From positions 1 through 64,000 of the forward strand of contig QCTG01000002.1 of the NCBI GenBank assembly GCA_003211235.1: DNA of 64,000 nt, in the 5' to 3' direction. The stretch comes from Synechococcus sp. AG-673-B04. GTDB taxonomy: Bacteria; Cyanobacteriota; Cyanobacteriia; PCC-6307; Cyanobiaceae. The notes under the pieces were generated by a model, which saw only the letters and a program-made list of their open reading frames with translations, was not told the origin of the DNA and ran no database searches. Shown here piece by piece: positions 46,596-56,870 of this stretch. Position 1 is the stretch's first letter. Each line of letters opens with the position of its first letter. Position numbers and translations under genes: made by a program.

Positions 46596-48281
46596 GTGAA
46601 CATCAATCTGGACCTGCGTCGGGCGCAGGTCCAGTCGATTCTGGTCAGCCTCGAGTGGACACCTCTCGTAACGCGTCAGGTTCTGCAGTTCCCGCTGTGG
46701 ACCCCAGGTTCATACACGGTGCGTGATCCAGCGCAGCACCTCAACAGTCTTGAGCTTCGATCCTCCGCCGGTGTGCAGCCGCTACAGCGGCTCGCGCCCA
46801 ACCGCTGGCTGGCTGACCTCCCTGATCTTTCACCGCTGCGCCTCACCTACCAGCTGGAGGCCAGGGATCTCACAGTGCGGACCGCTTATTTGGATTCCGA
46901 TTTCGCGTCCCTCAGCCCAGCTGCAGTGGTGATGGAAGTTGAGGGGTTTCGCTGGGAGCAACACTTCCTGTCCCTGACCATTCCGGATCACTGGACTGGT
47001 CACTGCCCTCTGCCATCAAACAACAGCGGCTGGGTCGCGAACGATTTCGATGCGTTGATCGACAGCCCCATCCACGCAGGGCCTTTCACGGCCAGTTGCT
47101 TTGAAGTGCAAGGGCATCGCCATGAACTTCTGCTCATCGGTGAACCACCCCACGGTTGGCCAGCAACCTTCCAAGCGGATGTTGAACGGGTGTGCGAAGC
47201 CACCTGCCTGTTGATGGACACTCCACCGCCAGCGGGAGATCGCTATCAGCTTGTAATTCAGATGCTCGACAGCGGCTACGGCGGTTTGGAGCACGATCAC
47301 AGCTCGGTTCTGCAGTTCAACTGGGCCGGTCTTGCCAAGAAGGATGGCTACCGACAACTGCTTCAGCTGGTGGGCCATGAATATCTCCACCAGTGGAATG
47401 TTCGGCGACTGCGACCCATCGAATATCGCCCTTATGACTACGGGCGTTCCATCGTCAGTGAAGGGCTCTGGTTCGCCGAGGGAATCACAAGCTATTTCGA
47501 TCTGGCCTTGCCGCTGATCGCCGGTTGCAGCGACCGCTCGATGCTGCTCAACGATCTCGGGGAGGAGTTTTCACGGGTGTTGATGACCCCCGGTCGACAG
47601 CTTCAGTCCCTTTCGGACAGCGCTCAGGAAGCCTGGATCAAGCTCTACAAGTCCTCGGTGGTTTCGCCTGATAGTCAGGTCAGCTACTACCGCCTGGGAG
47701 CAGCCACGGCGTTTTGTCTCGATGTTCGCCTTCGTGCTGTTGGCAGCTCGCTTGCTGATTTGCTTCGCAGCCTCTGGCAGACCCACGGCAAAAACCATCG
47801 CGGCTTCCACCGCCGTGATCTGGCTGCATGGCTGAACCCTTTCGAACCCCAGCTGGCCATCGATCTCGATCTCTGGCTGGATCAAACCGATTCGTTGCCT
47901 CTGCACGACTGCCTAGCCATGATCGGTGCCCGTCTTGATCCAGTACCACTGCGACATCCCCACCATGGGCTCACCCTCTCCGACAGCAACGGTCGTGTGG
48001 TAGTTCGTCGGGCCGCCTCAGACAGTCCAGCTCGCGCATCAGGTCTGGTTCCCGGCGATGAATTGATTGCTGTCGACAGTCGCCGACTGCACAGCTCCGA
48101 AGATCTTTCTCTCATGTTGAGTATCGACTGTCCCGCAACAATCACCTATGCCCGTCGTCGTTGCCTCGCCGAGACCCAGTTGATCGCAACTCAGGGCGTT
48201 GATCGTTGGACCCTGGGCTTGGAGTCGGGGGCCAGCCCTGAGCAACAGGATCTGAGAGAGCGATGGTTTCGGTTCCTCTGA
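46596..48281 (+). CDS. M61 family (glycyl aminopeptidase-like) metallopeptidase with PDZ domain
   Basis: The 561-residue protein has a non-catalytic N-terminal domain, the zinc site HEYLHQW at residues 261-267 with the third ligand in LWFAEGITSYFD, and a C-terminal PDZ domain from about residue 450 (GLTLSDSNGRVVVRRAASDSPARASGLVPGDELIAVD). No signal peptide is seen. The start is GTG. M61 peptidases remove N-terminal Gly or Ala; the physiological substrate here is unknown. It overlaps the next gene by 19 bases. Confidence 0.9.
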   Translation: MNINLDLRRAQVQSILVSLEWTPLVTRQVLQFPLWTPGSYTVRDPAQHLNSLELRSSAGVQPLQRLAPNRWLADLPDLSPLRLTYQLEARDLTVRTAYLDSDFASLSPAAVVMEVEGFRWEQHFLSLTIPDHWTGHCPLPSNNSGWVANDFDALIDSPIHAGPFTASCFEVQGHRHELLLIGEPPHGWPATFQADVERVCEATCLLMDTPPPAGDRYQLVIQMLDSGYGGLEHDHSSVLQFNWAGLAKKDGYRQLLQLVGHEYLHQWNVRRLRPIEYRPYDYGRSIVSEGLWFAEGITSYFDLALPLIAGCSDRSMLLNDLGEEFSRVLMTPGRQLQSLSDSAQEAWIKLYKSSVVSPDSQVSYYRLGAATAFCLDVRLRAVGSSLADLLRSLWQTHGKNHRGFHRRDLAAWLNPFEPQLAIDLDLWLDQTDSLPLHDCLAMIGARLDPVPLRHPHHGLTLSDSNGRVVVRRAASDSPARASGLVPGDELIAVDSRRLHSSEDLSLMLSIDCPATITYARRRCLAETQLIATQGVDRWTLGLESGASPEQQDLRERWFRFL

Positions 48282-49189
48282 TCCAGCGTCTCGCTGACGC
48301 GACCCGTTGCTGGAGACAGCGACCCTCAGTTGTCGTTGTTGCTGTTCTGAGCAGCTCGTGTCTTCTGGTGCTTGCCGGTTGGACCTTTGTGGATCGACGA
48401 CTGGATTCGGGGGCTGGAGATCAACCTTCCCTGCTTGATCTCCTGGACAGTGTTGGTAAAAAGTCTCTCGATGGGCTGAAGGGTTCACCCTCAGCACCGG
48501 CTACCAGTGCCCCGCGTTCTCGTTCCTGGACCTCTCCCCTGACGCATCAGTGTAGAGGGATCAATCCAACAGTTTTAAAGCGTCTGGAGGGATTGCAGAG
48601 CCGTTCATCAACCTGGCGGCGTTCGGTGGAGATTCATCCCACCAATTTCGGTGAACGCGTCCTGCGCGATGCCAAAGGTCGATCACTGGATGCATCGCCT
48701 CGGGTGGTGGTTCTGCACGAAACCGTTTATGGCATGACCTCGGCGATCAACACCTTCCAGACGCCCCATCCCAGAGATGAGGATCAAGTCAGCTATCACA
48801 CGCTGATCGGCCTTGACGGCCAGGTGGTCGATCTGGTTCATCCGCTGAAACGAGCGTATGGAGCAGGCTTTTCTGCTTTTCTTGGGGAATGGGCCGTTAC
48901 CAACGGTGCGTTGAAAGGAAGCGTGAACAACTTCGCGCTGCATCTCAGTCTCGAGACACCTTTTGATGGCGAGAACATGCAGTCACGCCATTCCGGATAC
49001 ACCGTTCGTCAGTACGACAGCCTGGCGTTGGTCCTGTCAGGCTGGCTGAACAGCTTCGATCTCCCAGCAGCGTCGATCACCACCCACCGCCACGTGGATC
49101 TGGGTGGTGAACGTTCCGATCCCAGGAGTTTCGACTGGTCAGAGCTGCAACTTCGTCTTGCAGCTCTGGGAGATCTCTGCCTGAGCTGA
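48263..49189 (+). CDS. N-acetylmuramoyl-L-alanine amidase (Amidase_2), membrane-anchored
   Basis: The first 25 residues are basic, then a membrane span follows (VVVVAVLSSSCLLVLAGWTF), so the enzyme domain faces the periplasm. The amidase core begins near residue 145: VVVLHETVYGMTSAINTFQ with the zinc-site His, SYHTLIGLDGQVVDLV, and THRHVDLGGERSDPRSFDW, which supplies the second His and the conserved Asp-Pro. It cleaves peptide from glycan in peptidoglycan turnover. It converges with the gene at 49196 across 6 bases. Confidence 0.87.
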   Translation: MVSVPLIQRLADATRCWRQRPSVVVVAVLSSSCLLVLAGWTFVDRRLDSGAGDQPSLLDLLDSVGKKSLDGLKGSPSAPATSAPRSRSWTSPLTHQCRGINPTVLKRLEGLQSRSSTWRRSVEIHPTNFGERVLRDAKGRSLDASPRVVVLHETVYGMTSAINTFQTPHPRDEDQVSYHTLIGLDGQVVDLVHPLKRAYGAGFSAFLGEWAVTNGALKGSVNNFALHLSLETPFDGENMQSRHSGYTVRQYDSLALVLSGWLNSFDLPAASITTHRHVDLGGERSDPRSFDWSELQLRLAALGDLCLS

Positions 49190-49195
49190 GTTCGA

Positions 49196-49993
49196 TCAGA
49201 TCAGCGTTGTCAGGCGACTGCGTCGACTGCTGTAGATCAAGCCATGCAGAGCAGGATCCTGCATGTAGCTCAGGACGCGCGTGGGGTAGTCGAGTTTGCC
49301 GTTGTGGAGATAGGTCAGCGTTGCGATGGCCTTGGCCTCGTCCATCGACCGACTGGCATTGAGCGGCTGATCCGTGCGAAGTCCGAGTTCTCCCTTGAGA
49401 CGGTGAATTTTGCCAACCAGTACCTCCACGTTGAAGGCCGGATTCAGCAGCTGGTTGCGGGCCCATCTCACTTGAAGGTCGCTGGGTTGGTCCGGCAGGC
49501 GCTGCTGGTGAATTAATTCAGTAATCCCCAGCTGAGCGGGGCCCAGGGTTCGGACCAGGCCGGAATGGGCAATGAACGGCAGACCTTCGCCGGGTTTGGA
49601 GTGCTGGATCTCATCGAAAAGAATCGCTGTCACCAGCATCGGATTCACCTGTTGCAGCCTGGACTGGCGAAGGATCACAGGCTTGAGCTGGCGCAATTGG
49701 GCCAGGGTGTTGCTCCGGACCGGCTCAATCCGATCCACTCCTCGGGTCACCAGTTGGGCGAAACGGTGCTGGGGACCGTGGACGCCAAAACGACGCTCGA
49801 GCAGCTCCAGTTCATCTGGAGTGAAGTGCAGCGGATCCGTGGTGGACTCAGCTGCACTGGCTAGATCAATCCCACCTGCGGTGGGATTGTCAGGCAACGC
49901 TGACAGTTTTTGATGCTCCGGAGACCGGATCGGGGAGCACAACGCGGCGATGGCGATGCCCAGTACTGCGCTGCGGCGCAGGAGGTCTGACAT
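49196..49993 (-). CDS. Secreted protein, possibly lytic-transglycosylase-like
   Basis: The 265-residue product has a signal peptide (LRRSAVLGIAIAALCSP). The mature part contains VNPMLVTAILFDEIQHSKPGEG and LVRTLGPAQLGITELI, a spacing with a glutamate and a later GPAQLG that recalls the catalytic region of lysozyme-fold transglycosylases (and the DUF1402 group). That reading is tentative. It converges on the amidase gene, and both would act on the cell wall if the guess is right. Confidence 0.6.
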   Translation of the reverse strand: MSDLLRRSAVLGIAIAALCSPIRSPEHQKLSALPDNPTAGGIDLASAAESTTDPLHFTPDELELLERRFGVHGPQHRFAQLVTRGVDRIEPVRSNTLAQLRQLKPVILRQSRLQQVNPMLVTAILFDEIQHSKPGEGLPFIAHSGLVRTLGPAQLGITELIHQQRLPDQPSDLQVRWARNQLLNPAFNVEVLVGKIHRLKGELGLRTDQPLNASRSMDEAKAIATLTYLHNGKLDYPTRVLSYMQDPALHGLIYSSRRSRLTTLI

Positions 49994-50108
49994 GGAGCTG
50001 TGTTGCTGTCCGATGGGAAATCCGACTGAAACTAGCTGTGCTGTCCCATCTGACGGGAAAACGTGTCGATCGTCGATACCTTCGAACTAACTGCTGCCGC
50101 AGCACCTG

Positions 50109-51707
50109 ATGAGCTTCCCGGATTTCAGCGTCGACGACGCGAAGACACAGTGGAAGCGTCTCTGCGATCTGCTCTGGTTTCACGATGGGCTGGGCGTCTG
50201 GCTTGATGTCAGTCGGATGCGTGTCAATGCAGCGGATTTCGAGCGGCTTGAACCCGGCTTCAAAACGGCATTCGAGGCCATGCAGCAGCTTGAAGCTGGT
50301 GCCATCGCCAATCCCGATGAGCAGCGCCAGGTGGGTCATTACTGGCTGCGAGCACCCGAATTCGCTCCCAGTGAAACCGTGGGCAGTCACGTCGCCACGG
50401 AAATCGATCAGATCGAACAATTCGGCAAGGATGTTCTGAGCGGTGCCATCAAGGCTCCTTGCGGCAAACCTTTCACCGATGTGCTCTGGATCGGCATCGG
50501 TGGGAGCGGTCTCGGCCCGATGCTGATGGTGCGTGCGCTGCAACGTCCCAACGCAGGTTTGCCATTCCACTTCTTCGACAATGTCGATCCTGATGGCATG
50601 AGCACGGTCCTGGCGGGCCTCGGCGACAGGCTCAAGACCACATTGGTGGTCACCGTGAGCAAGTCCGGCGGGACGCCCGAACCTCACATTGGAATGGAGC
50701 AGGCCCGTCTTCGCCTTGATGCAGTCGGCGGTTCCTGGCCGGAACAAGCTGTGGCGATCACGATGGCCGACAGCAAGCTGGATCAGCAGGCCTCTCAGCA
50801 GGGCTGGCTGAAGCGGTTCGACATGTTCGATTGGGTGGGTGGTCGTACCAGCATCACAAGTGCGGTTGGTCTTCTGCCTGCGGTTCTGATCGGTTCAGAC
50901 ATTCGTTCCTTCCTTGCGGGTGCTGCCGAGATGGATGTGGCCACGCGTGTTCCGGACCTGCGCCGCAACCCTGCGGCTTTGATGGCGGCTGCCTGGCATG
51001 TGGCTGGCGATGGTTGTGGCCGTCGCGACATGGTCGTGTTGCCCTATCGCGATCGCCTCGAGGTTTTCAGTCGTTACCTCCAGCAACTGGTGATGGAGTC
51101 ACTCGGCAAGCGCTTAGATCGCGATGGTGCTGTCGTGAATCAGGGCATTGCGGTGTATGGCAACAAGGGCTCCACCGATCAACACGCCTATGTGCAGCAG
51201 CTCCGAGATGGTGTCGACAACTTTTTTGCGACATTCATCGAGGTGCTGGCTGATGTGGCAGATATTCCGCCTATCAAGGGAGAGTGCTCCGGCGACTTCC
51301 TTGGTGGTTTCCTTCAAGGCACCCGATCAGCCCTCACCGAAGGCGGCCGCCAATCGATGACCATCAGCATGCGTTGTTTTGATGAACGTCGACTCGGCGC
51401 CCTGATCGCCCTGTTTGAGCGCACAGTTGGGCTCTACGGAGAAGTGGTTAATGTCAACGCCTACCACCAGCCCGGGGTTGAGGCTGGGAAGAAGGCAGCT
51501 GCCGCTGTTCTCGAGCTCCAGAAAAGGGTCGAGGAACTGCTTGCCGATGGTGTGGCCAGAAGCATTGATGATCTTGCTCAAACACTCGGTGAAAATTCCG
51601 AGGAGTCGATGTTCATGACCTTGCGCCACCTTGTCGGCAACAATCGCGGCTATGCGGCAGATGGCGACTGGGCCGAGCCGATCACGTTGCGCTTCAGAAA
51701 AAGCTGA
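50109..51707 (+). CDS. pgi: Glucose-6-phosphate isomerase
   Basis: Interconverts glucose 6-phosphate and fructose 6-phosphate. The 532-residue protein shows WIGIGGSGLGPMLM, VTVSKSGGTPEP, the GGRTSITSAVGLLP block (variant of the first signature), YGNKGSTDQHAYVQQLRDG with catalytic residues, and VNAYHQPGVEAGKKA. Length matches cyanobacterial Pgi. It ends 12 bases from the convergent leuS. Confidence 0.96.
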   Translation: MSFPDFSVDDAKTQWKRLCDLLWFHDGLGVWLDVSRMRVNAADFERLEPGFKTAFEAMQQLEAGAIANPDEQRQVGHYWLRAPEFAPSETVGSHVATEIDQIEQFGKDVLSGAIKAPCGKPFTDVLWIGIGGSGLGPMLMVRALQRPNAGLPFHFFDNVDPDGMSTVLAGLGDRLKTTLVVTVSKSGGTPEPHIGMEQARLRLDAVGGSWPEQAVAITMADSKLDQQASQQGWLKRFDMFDWVGGRTSITSAVGLLPAVLIGSDIRSFLAGAAEMDVATRVPDLRRNPAALMAAAWHVAGDGCGRRDMVVLPYRDRLEVFSRYLQQLVMESLGKRLDRDGAVVNQGIAVYGNKGSTDQHAYVQQLRDGVDNFFATFIEVLADVADIPPIKGECSGDFLGGFLQGTRSALTEGGRQSMTISMRCFDERRLGALIALFERTVGLYGEVVNVNAYHQPGVEAGKKAAAAVLELQKRVEELLADGVARSIDDLAQTLGENSEESMFMTLRHLVGNNRGYAADGDWAEPITLRFRKS

Positions 51708-51718
51708 AGCCCTTTGGT

Positions 51719-54292
51719 TCAGGGAACAAGGTTGACCAGTTTTCCCGGCACAACGATGACGCGGCGCGGAGGTTGTCCCTCCAGCCATTTAGAGGCCACC
51801 TCGCTGGCAAGCGCCAGTTGCTCCAGCGTTGCTTTATCGGCATCGCTGGGAACCTTGATGGTTCCCCGCACCTTGCCTTTTACCTGGATCACAAGGTCAA
51901 CGGTGTCCTGAACCAGTGACTCAGGATCGAGCACCGGCCAGCTCTGGCGATGGACGCTCTCTGTTCCCCCCAGCTGGTGCCATAGCTCCTCAGCGAGATG
52001 TGGTGAAAAAGGTGCCAACAGGCGGATCAAGGTAGACAGAGCCTCAACCTGCAACGGTGCACGCAGATTTCCCAGATCAGCGGCATTGATCGCATTGGTG
52101 AGCTTCATCAGTTCCGAGATTGCTGTGTTCAGCTGAATGTCGCCCTCAAGGTCTTCGCTGACAGCGGCAATGGCGGTGTGTACCGCACGACGGATGTCTG
52201 CCTCAGTCTGGGTGAGTGGGTCGGGTTGAGGTCTTGGCTCAAGGGAGTCGAGTTGTCCGGCAGCGGATTCGACCAGTCGCCAGATGCGTTGCAGAAATCG
52301 GAACTGCCCTTCCACATCGGCGTCATCCCATTCGAGATCTTTTTCGGGAGGGGCCTTGAACAGGATGAACATCCGGGCCGTGTCGGCTCCGTAACGGTCG
52401 ATCACCGCAGCTGGATCAACGCCGTTGTACTTCGACTTCGACATCTTCTCGAACAACACTTCCAGTGGGTCTCCCGTCTCTGGATCCTTCGGTTGATCAG
52501 GGTCTGCAACATCGGCCGGGGCCACGTAGCGACCAATGCTCGGATTGCGGTAGGTCGTCCCCTGGACCATTCCCTGGGTGAGAAGACGATCGAATGGTTC
52601 ATTCACATCCAGCAGGCCCCGATCCTTGAGGGCCTTGGTGAAAAAACGGGAATAGAGCAGGTGAAGAATGGCGTGCTCGATGCCACCCACGTACTGCTGC
52701 ACCGGCAACCAGCGGTTTGCTGCCTCTCGGCTGAAAGGTGCATCCGTGTTGTGCGGATCGGCGAACCGCAGGAAATACCAGGAGGAACACATGAATGTGT
52801 CCATGGTGTCGGTTTCCCTGCGACCGGGTTTTCCGCAGTTGGGGCATGGCGCATTGACCCACGACTCCTGCTGTGAGAGCGGTGAGCCACCCTTGCCGGA
52901 GAGATCGATTCCCCGCGGCAGCTCCACCGGCAGGTCTTTGCGGGGTACAGGCACTGCACCGCAATCGGGGCAATGGATGATCGGGATCGGACAACCCCAG
53001 TATCGCTGGCGTGAGATCAACCAGTCCCGAAGCCGATAGGTCACCTTCGAGGAGGCCCAGCCTGCGGCGTCCCCCCTCCGTGTGACTTCGGCTTTGGCCG
53101 CTGTGGACTCCATCCCATCCAGATCACCGGAATTGATCAACACACCGGAATCCGTCCAGGCTTCACCACTGGCGATTGCTGCAGCCGCTCCCTCCGCTTC
53201 GATCACCTGCTGAATTGGCAGGTTGTTGCTGCCTGCAAAGCGAATGTCCCTTTGATCGTGGGCCGGAACCCCCATCACAGCTCCCGTGCCGTAATCCACT
53301 AACACGTAATCCGCGATCCAGACGGGCAAGACCTGGGCCGTAAGTGGATTGATCACGCTGGCGCCTATGGCGACGCCTCGTTTTGGACCATCGTCACTGG
53401 TTCGTTCCAGTGCACTGAGCCGGGCGACTTCGGCCTGGAAGGTTCTGACGGCTTCGAGGCATTCCAGGCTGGTGAGCTGTCCAACAAGAGCATGTTCAGG
53501 TGCCAGCACTACGTAGGAGGCCCCGGCGAGTGTGTCGGGGCGTGTGGTGAAAACAGTGATGGGTGTCGCGTCATGTCCGACCACCTGGAAGGTGATCTCA
53601 GCACCTTCGGAACGACCGATCCAGTTGGCCTGCATGGTGCGAACACGCTCCGGCCATCCCTCCAGCTCATCCAGGTCCTGCAGAAGCCGCTCGGCGTAGT
53701 CCGTGATGCGAAGAAACCACTGGTTCAGCTGTCGTTGCTCCACCAGTGCACCGGAGCGCCAGGAACGACCTTCGGAGTCCACCTGTTCATTGGCCAGCAC
53801 GGTCTGGTCCACCGGATCCCAGTTCACCGTGGCGTTCTTGCGATAGGCCAAGCCGCCATCGAACAATTCGAGGAACAACCACTGGGTCCAGCGGTAGTAA
53901 TCGCTGTGACAGGTCGCCTGTTCCCGATCCCAGTCGATGGACAGACCCAGCTTCTCCAGCTGACCCCGCATCTGCTCGATATTGCGGTCGGTCCAGTCCC
54001 CTGGATCGATGTTGCGCTCGATCGCAGCGTTTTCCGCTGGAAGTCCGAAGGCATCCCATCCCATTGGATGAAGCACAGGTCGGCCGCGCATCCGCTGAAC
54101 TCGGGCGATCACATCCGTGATCACGTAATTGCGCACATGGCCCATGTGCAGCGTTCCCGAGGGATACGGAAACATCGACAGGGCGTAGAAGCCGTTGTCG
54201 TCGACCGTTTCCGGAGTCGAATCCAGACCCTCAGTTTTCCAGCACGCCTGCCAGCGCTTTTCGATCTCGGCAGGGGCGTAACGGCTGTTCAC
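51719..54292 (-). CDS. leuS: Leucyl-tRNA synthetase
   Basis: A class I synthetase of 857 residues starting at GTG 54292. The HIGH motif appears as HMGH at 49-52 and the KMSKS loop at 616-620. The editing (CP1) domain occupies the middle ([34 protein letters not shown] with the conserved TTRPDT), and a zinc-type [18 protein letters not shown] segment lies before the KMSKS loop. It is downstream of hfq by 49 bases. Confidence 0.96.
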   Translation of the reverse strand: MNSRYAPAEIEKRWQACWKTEGLDSTPETVDDNGFYALSMFPYPSGTLHMGHVRNYVITDVIARVQRMRGRPVLHPMGWDAFGLPAENAAIERNIDPGDWTDRNIEQMRGQLEKLGLSIDWDREQATCHSDYYRWTQWLFLELFDGGLAYRKNATVNWDPVDQTVLANEQVDSEGRSWRSGALVEQRQLNQWFLRITDYAERLLQDLDELEGWPERVRTMQANWIGRSEGAEITFQVVGHDATPITVFTTRPDTLAGASYVVLAPEHALVGQLTSLECLEAVRTFQAEVARLSALERTSDDGPKRGVAIGASVINPLTAQVLPVWIADYVLVDYGTGAVMGVPAHDQRDIRFAGSNNLPIQQVIEAEGAAAAIASGEAWTDSGVLINSGDLDGMESTAAKAEVTRRGDAAGWASSKVTYRLRDWLISRQRYWGCPIPIIHCPDCGAVPVPRKDLPVELPRGIDLSGKGGSPLSQQESWVNAPCPNCGKPGRRETDTMDTFMCSSWYFLRFADPHNTDAPFSREAANRWLPVQQYVGGIEHAILHLLYSRFFTKALKDRGLLDVNEPFDRLLTQGMVQGTTYRNPSIGRYVAPADVADPDQPKDPETGDPLEVLFEKMSKSKYNGVDPAAVIDRYGADTARMFILFKAPPEKDLEWDDADVEGQFRFLQRIWRLVESAAGQLDSLEPRPQPDPLTQTEADIRRAVHTAIAAVSEDLEGDIQLNTAISELMKLTNAINAADLGNLRAPLQVEALSTLIRLLAPFSPHLAEELWHQLGGTESVHRQSWPVLDPESLVQDTVDLVIQVKGKVRGTIKVPSDADKATLEQLALASEVASKWLEGQPPRRVIVVPGKLVNLVP

Positions 54293-54341
54293 GGGTGGAC
54301 CGAACGGCAGTAAGGCTGAGATCGTGTCACATCCGCAGGTT

Positions 54342-54563
54342 TCAGCCGAGTGAACGGATCACGCAAACCTGGCGACGGCTGACCAGGGTCGGTCTGCTGC
54401 CGGCACTTCGTTCAATTGCCAGAAATTCGGAGTCCTGCCAGATCAGCCGTCCTTCGACACGCTCCGCTCCAATTACTTCAACACTGATGGGGCTTTGCTC
54501 CCTGATCCATGTCTGAAGCAGCCGCACACCCGGCAGACTCGGATCGAGAGGAGAGGTCTCCAT
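54342..54563 (-). CDS. hfq: Hfq-type RNA-binding protein, cyanobacterial
   Basis: The 73-residue product matches the Hfq homologs of marine picocyanobacteria: [41 protein letters not shown], ending in [12 protein letters not shown]. It is the Sm fold, but the RNA-binding residues differ from enterobacterial Hfq, and cyanobacterial Hfq is known to act in type IV pilus-dependent motility. A misleading 291-codon frame extends upstream through dapF; I set the start at ATG 54563 by family length. It diverges from dapF over only 27 bases. Confidence 0.85.
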   Translation of the reverse strand: METSPLDPSLPGVRLLQTWIREQSPISVEVIGAERVEGRLIWQDSEFLAIERSAGSRPTLVSRRQVCVIRSLG

Positions 54564-54590
54564 AAGATTCGAATAAGCAAACGGATCACC

Positions 54591-55679
54591 ATGCTGCAGT
54601 TCAGCAAATATCACGGCCTTGGTAATGACTTTCTGATCCTGGAAGGTCGTCATGGGCAGCTGCCATCTGCCATCACCGACCCCGATCCAGCCTGGGTTCG
54701 TCAGGTCTGTGACCGTCGCTTCGGCATCGGAGGCGATGGGGTGATCCTGGCCTTGCCGCCCCAGGCTGAAGGTGATTTGCGTATGCGCATCTTCAATGCA
54801 GATGGCAGTGAGGCGGAGATGTGCGGCAATGGAATCCGATGTCTGGCGCGTTTTCTGGCGGATAGTGATGGAAATGAACCCGGTTTTCGCTGGTCGATTG
54901 AGACTCCTGCCGGGCTGATCCGTCCTGAACTGAAGGACGATGGCCAGCTGCTTGTGGATATGGGACCACCGTTTCTGGAGCCGGAGACGGTGCCCACGAC
55001 CTTGCCGTCGGTGGACGGTTTGCCTCGCGGGGAGGCTGAACTTTCCGAAACCCGTCTTTCTGTTGCCGCTGTTGGCATGGGGAATCCCCACGTGGTGGTT
55101 CCCGTGGATGACCTGGATGCCATTCCTTTCGAAGCCTGGGGAGCTGCTTTGGAAGTGCACCCTCTCTTCCCTGCCAAGACGAATGTGCATTTCCTGCGTG
55201 TGCACAGCCGAGACCAACTTGAGATTCGTGTCTGGGAGCGTGGTGCAGGTCCAACCCTCGCCTGTGGAACCGGCGCCTGCGCCACGTTGGTTGCAGCGGT
55301 TCTTCTGGGCTTATCCGATGACCATGCTGAAGTGATGCTTCCCGGTGGACCTCTTCAGATCGCATGGCCTGACCAACGAGGCTCCGTCCTAATGACGGGT
55401 CCGGCGGTGGCTCTGTTCGATGGGGTGTTCTCGCCTGAATTGATGCCTGATGGTTTGTACATCATTCAGGAAGCCACTCAAGAACCCGTTGTTTTGGAAA
55501 CACCATCCGCCACGCCAAACGCTTGCAGTGATCAACCCTTGGATCCTGAAGTGGAAGCCGCCTCTCAGAAGCAGGTTCAGGCCTTCCTGGAAAGCACCTC
55601 CCTCGATTCGATGCTGCAGTTGGCCAGTGAATCTCTGGAACAACGAACTCGGGCCCGCTTCGAACGTGGAAATCCCTGA
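54591..55679 (+). CDS. dapF: Diaminopimelate epimerase with C-terminal extension
   Basis: Isomerises LL- to meso-diaminopimelate for lysine and peptidoglycan. The two catalytic cysteines are in EMCGNGIRC and ACGTGACATL; the N-terminus FSKYHGLGNDFLIL is canonical. The usual enzyme would end near residue 285 (GPAVALFDGVFSPELM), but the frame continues 77 residues (rich in Gln, Glu and Ser) with no family resemblance. The stop overlaps the start of the cysteine desulfurase gene by 14 bases. Confidence 0.93.
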   Translation: MLQFSKYHGLGNDFLILEGRHGQLPSAITDPDPAWVRQVCDRRFGIGGDGVILALPPQAEGDLRMRIFNADGSEAEMCGNGIRCLARFLADSDGNEPGFRWSIETPAGLIRPELKDDGQLLVDMGPPFLEPETVPTTLPSVDGLPRGEAELSETRLSVAAVGMGNPHVVVPVDDLDAIPFEAWGAALEVHPLFPAKTNVHFLRVHSRDQLEIRVWERGAGPTLACGTGACATLVAAVLLGLSDDHAEVMLPGGPLQIAWPDQRGSVLMTGPAVALFDGVFSPELMPDGLYIIQEATQEPVVLETPSATPNACSDQPLDPEVEAASQKQVQAFLESTSLDSMLQLASESLEQRTRARFERGNP

Positions 55680-56838
55680 GATTTATCTGGATGCAGCGGC
55701 GACCACGCCCCCACTGCCCAATGTGCTCCGCTGCATGGATCGGATTCATAAGGATGCCTGGGCTAACCCCAGCAGCCTTCATGGTCCGGGACTGATCGCT
55801 GCTGAAGCTCTGGGCCGTTGTCGCGCGCAGATCGCAGCAGCGCTGAACGCCGAACCAGATCAGCTCGTCTTCACCTCAGGTGCCACTGAATCAGTGCATC
55901 TGGCTCTTTTGGGCATTACGTACCAGCAGCCCGTCGGACGCCTTGTGATTTCCGCCGTTGAACATCCTGCCGTTGAGGCAGCGGCACAGGTGCTGGTGCA
56001 ACGGGGTTGGGTGTTGGAACGCTGGCCGGTTGATGCGACGGGTGTCTTGAAGTTGGATCAGCTCGATCGTTTGCTGGCACCACCGACGCGAATGGTGTCT
56101 CTGATCTGGGCACAGAGCGAGGTGGGAACGCTGCAGCCCTTACTGCGCATTGCTGCCGCCTGTCGAGAGCGCGGTGTTTTGATCCATACCGATGCCACCC
56201 AGCTGCTGCCCCAGGGTTTGATCGATTGGACGTCCCTGCCTGTCGATCTGCTCAGCTTCTCCTCCCACAAACTTCAGGGGCCGCGGGGTGTGGGTCTGCT
56301 GCTTCATCGGCAGGGACTGATCCAGCAGCCCATGCAGGGTGGTGGAGGCCAGGAGGGAGGTCTGCGGGCTGGTACCGAGCCGGTCGCATTGATCGCTGGA
56401 CTGGCGGAAGCGCTGCAGACCCTTCCCCACTTCGACCCCTTCCATCAGTCGACGCCCCCTGGAGCAACACCTCAGTTGCTGGTTTGGAGAGACAGGCTTC
56501 AGGCGCAGATCGAGGCGATCGACGGTGTGACAGTGCTTCACGGAGAGACAACCCCACGCCTTCCCAATCATCTGGCCTGCCTGATCACATCGGCAGGTGG
56601 CAGTCCTCTTTCCGGTCGCAGACTTGTCCGTGAGCTGGCGCGCCGCAATGTGGCCTGCAGCAGCGGCAGCGCCTGCCGTTCGGGAACGGTTCAGGACAGT
56701 GCTGTTCTGAGTGCCATGGGAGTTGAAACGGCCCTGCGGCAGTCGTTGGTTCGTTTCAGCCTTGGCCCATGGATTGATCTTGCGGTTCTCGATCAGGTGC
56801 CGGAGCGACTGCAGCTCGCGATCAGGGCCAGCTCCTGA
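55666..56838 (+). CDS. Cysteine desulfurase (NifS/IscS-like)
   Basis: A PLP enzyme supplying sulfur for Fe-S clusters or thiolation. The 390-residue product starts at GTG 55666 (EIPEIYLDAAATTPPLP). Motifs: FTSGATESVHLALLG, HTDATQLLPQG, the PLP lysine in SFSSHKLQGPRGVGLL, and the catalytic cysteine loop ACSSGSACRSG. The C-terminal part fits group I NifS/IscS enzymes. It shares 14 bases with dapF, so the two are probably translationally coupled. Confidence 0.92.
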   Translation: MEIPEIYLDAAATTPPLPNVLRCMDRIHKDAWANPSSLHGPGLIAAEALGRCRAQIAAALNAEPDQLVFTSGATESVHLALLGITYQQPVGRLVISAVEHPAVEAAAQVLVQRGWVLERWPVDATGVLKLDQLDRLLAPPTRMVSLIWAQSEVGTLQPLLRIAAACRERGVLIHTDATQLLPQGLIDWTSLPVDLLSFSSHKLQGPRGVGLLLHRQGLIQQPMQGGGGQEGGLRAGTEPVALIAGLAEALQTLPHFDPFHQSTPPGATPQLLVWRDRLQAQIEAIDGVTVLHGETTPRLPNHLACLITSAGGSPLSGRRLVRELARRNVACSSGSACRSGTVQDSAVLSAMGVETALRQSLVRFSLGPWIDLAVLDQVPERLQLAIRASS

Positions 56839-56870
56839 GAAGCTGGTTCAACTGTCCTGACCAAGTCTCC

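Noticed and set aside
54342..55217. 291-codon minus-strand ORF
   Set aside because: Only its last 73 codons look like a protein (Hfq). The upstream part is the reverse of dapF and kept open by codon bias.
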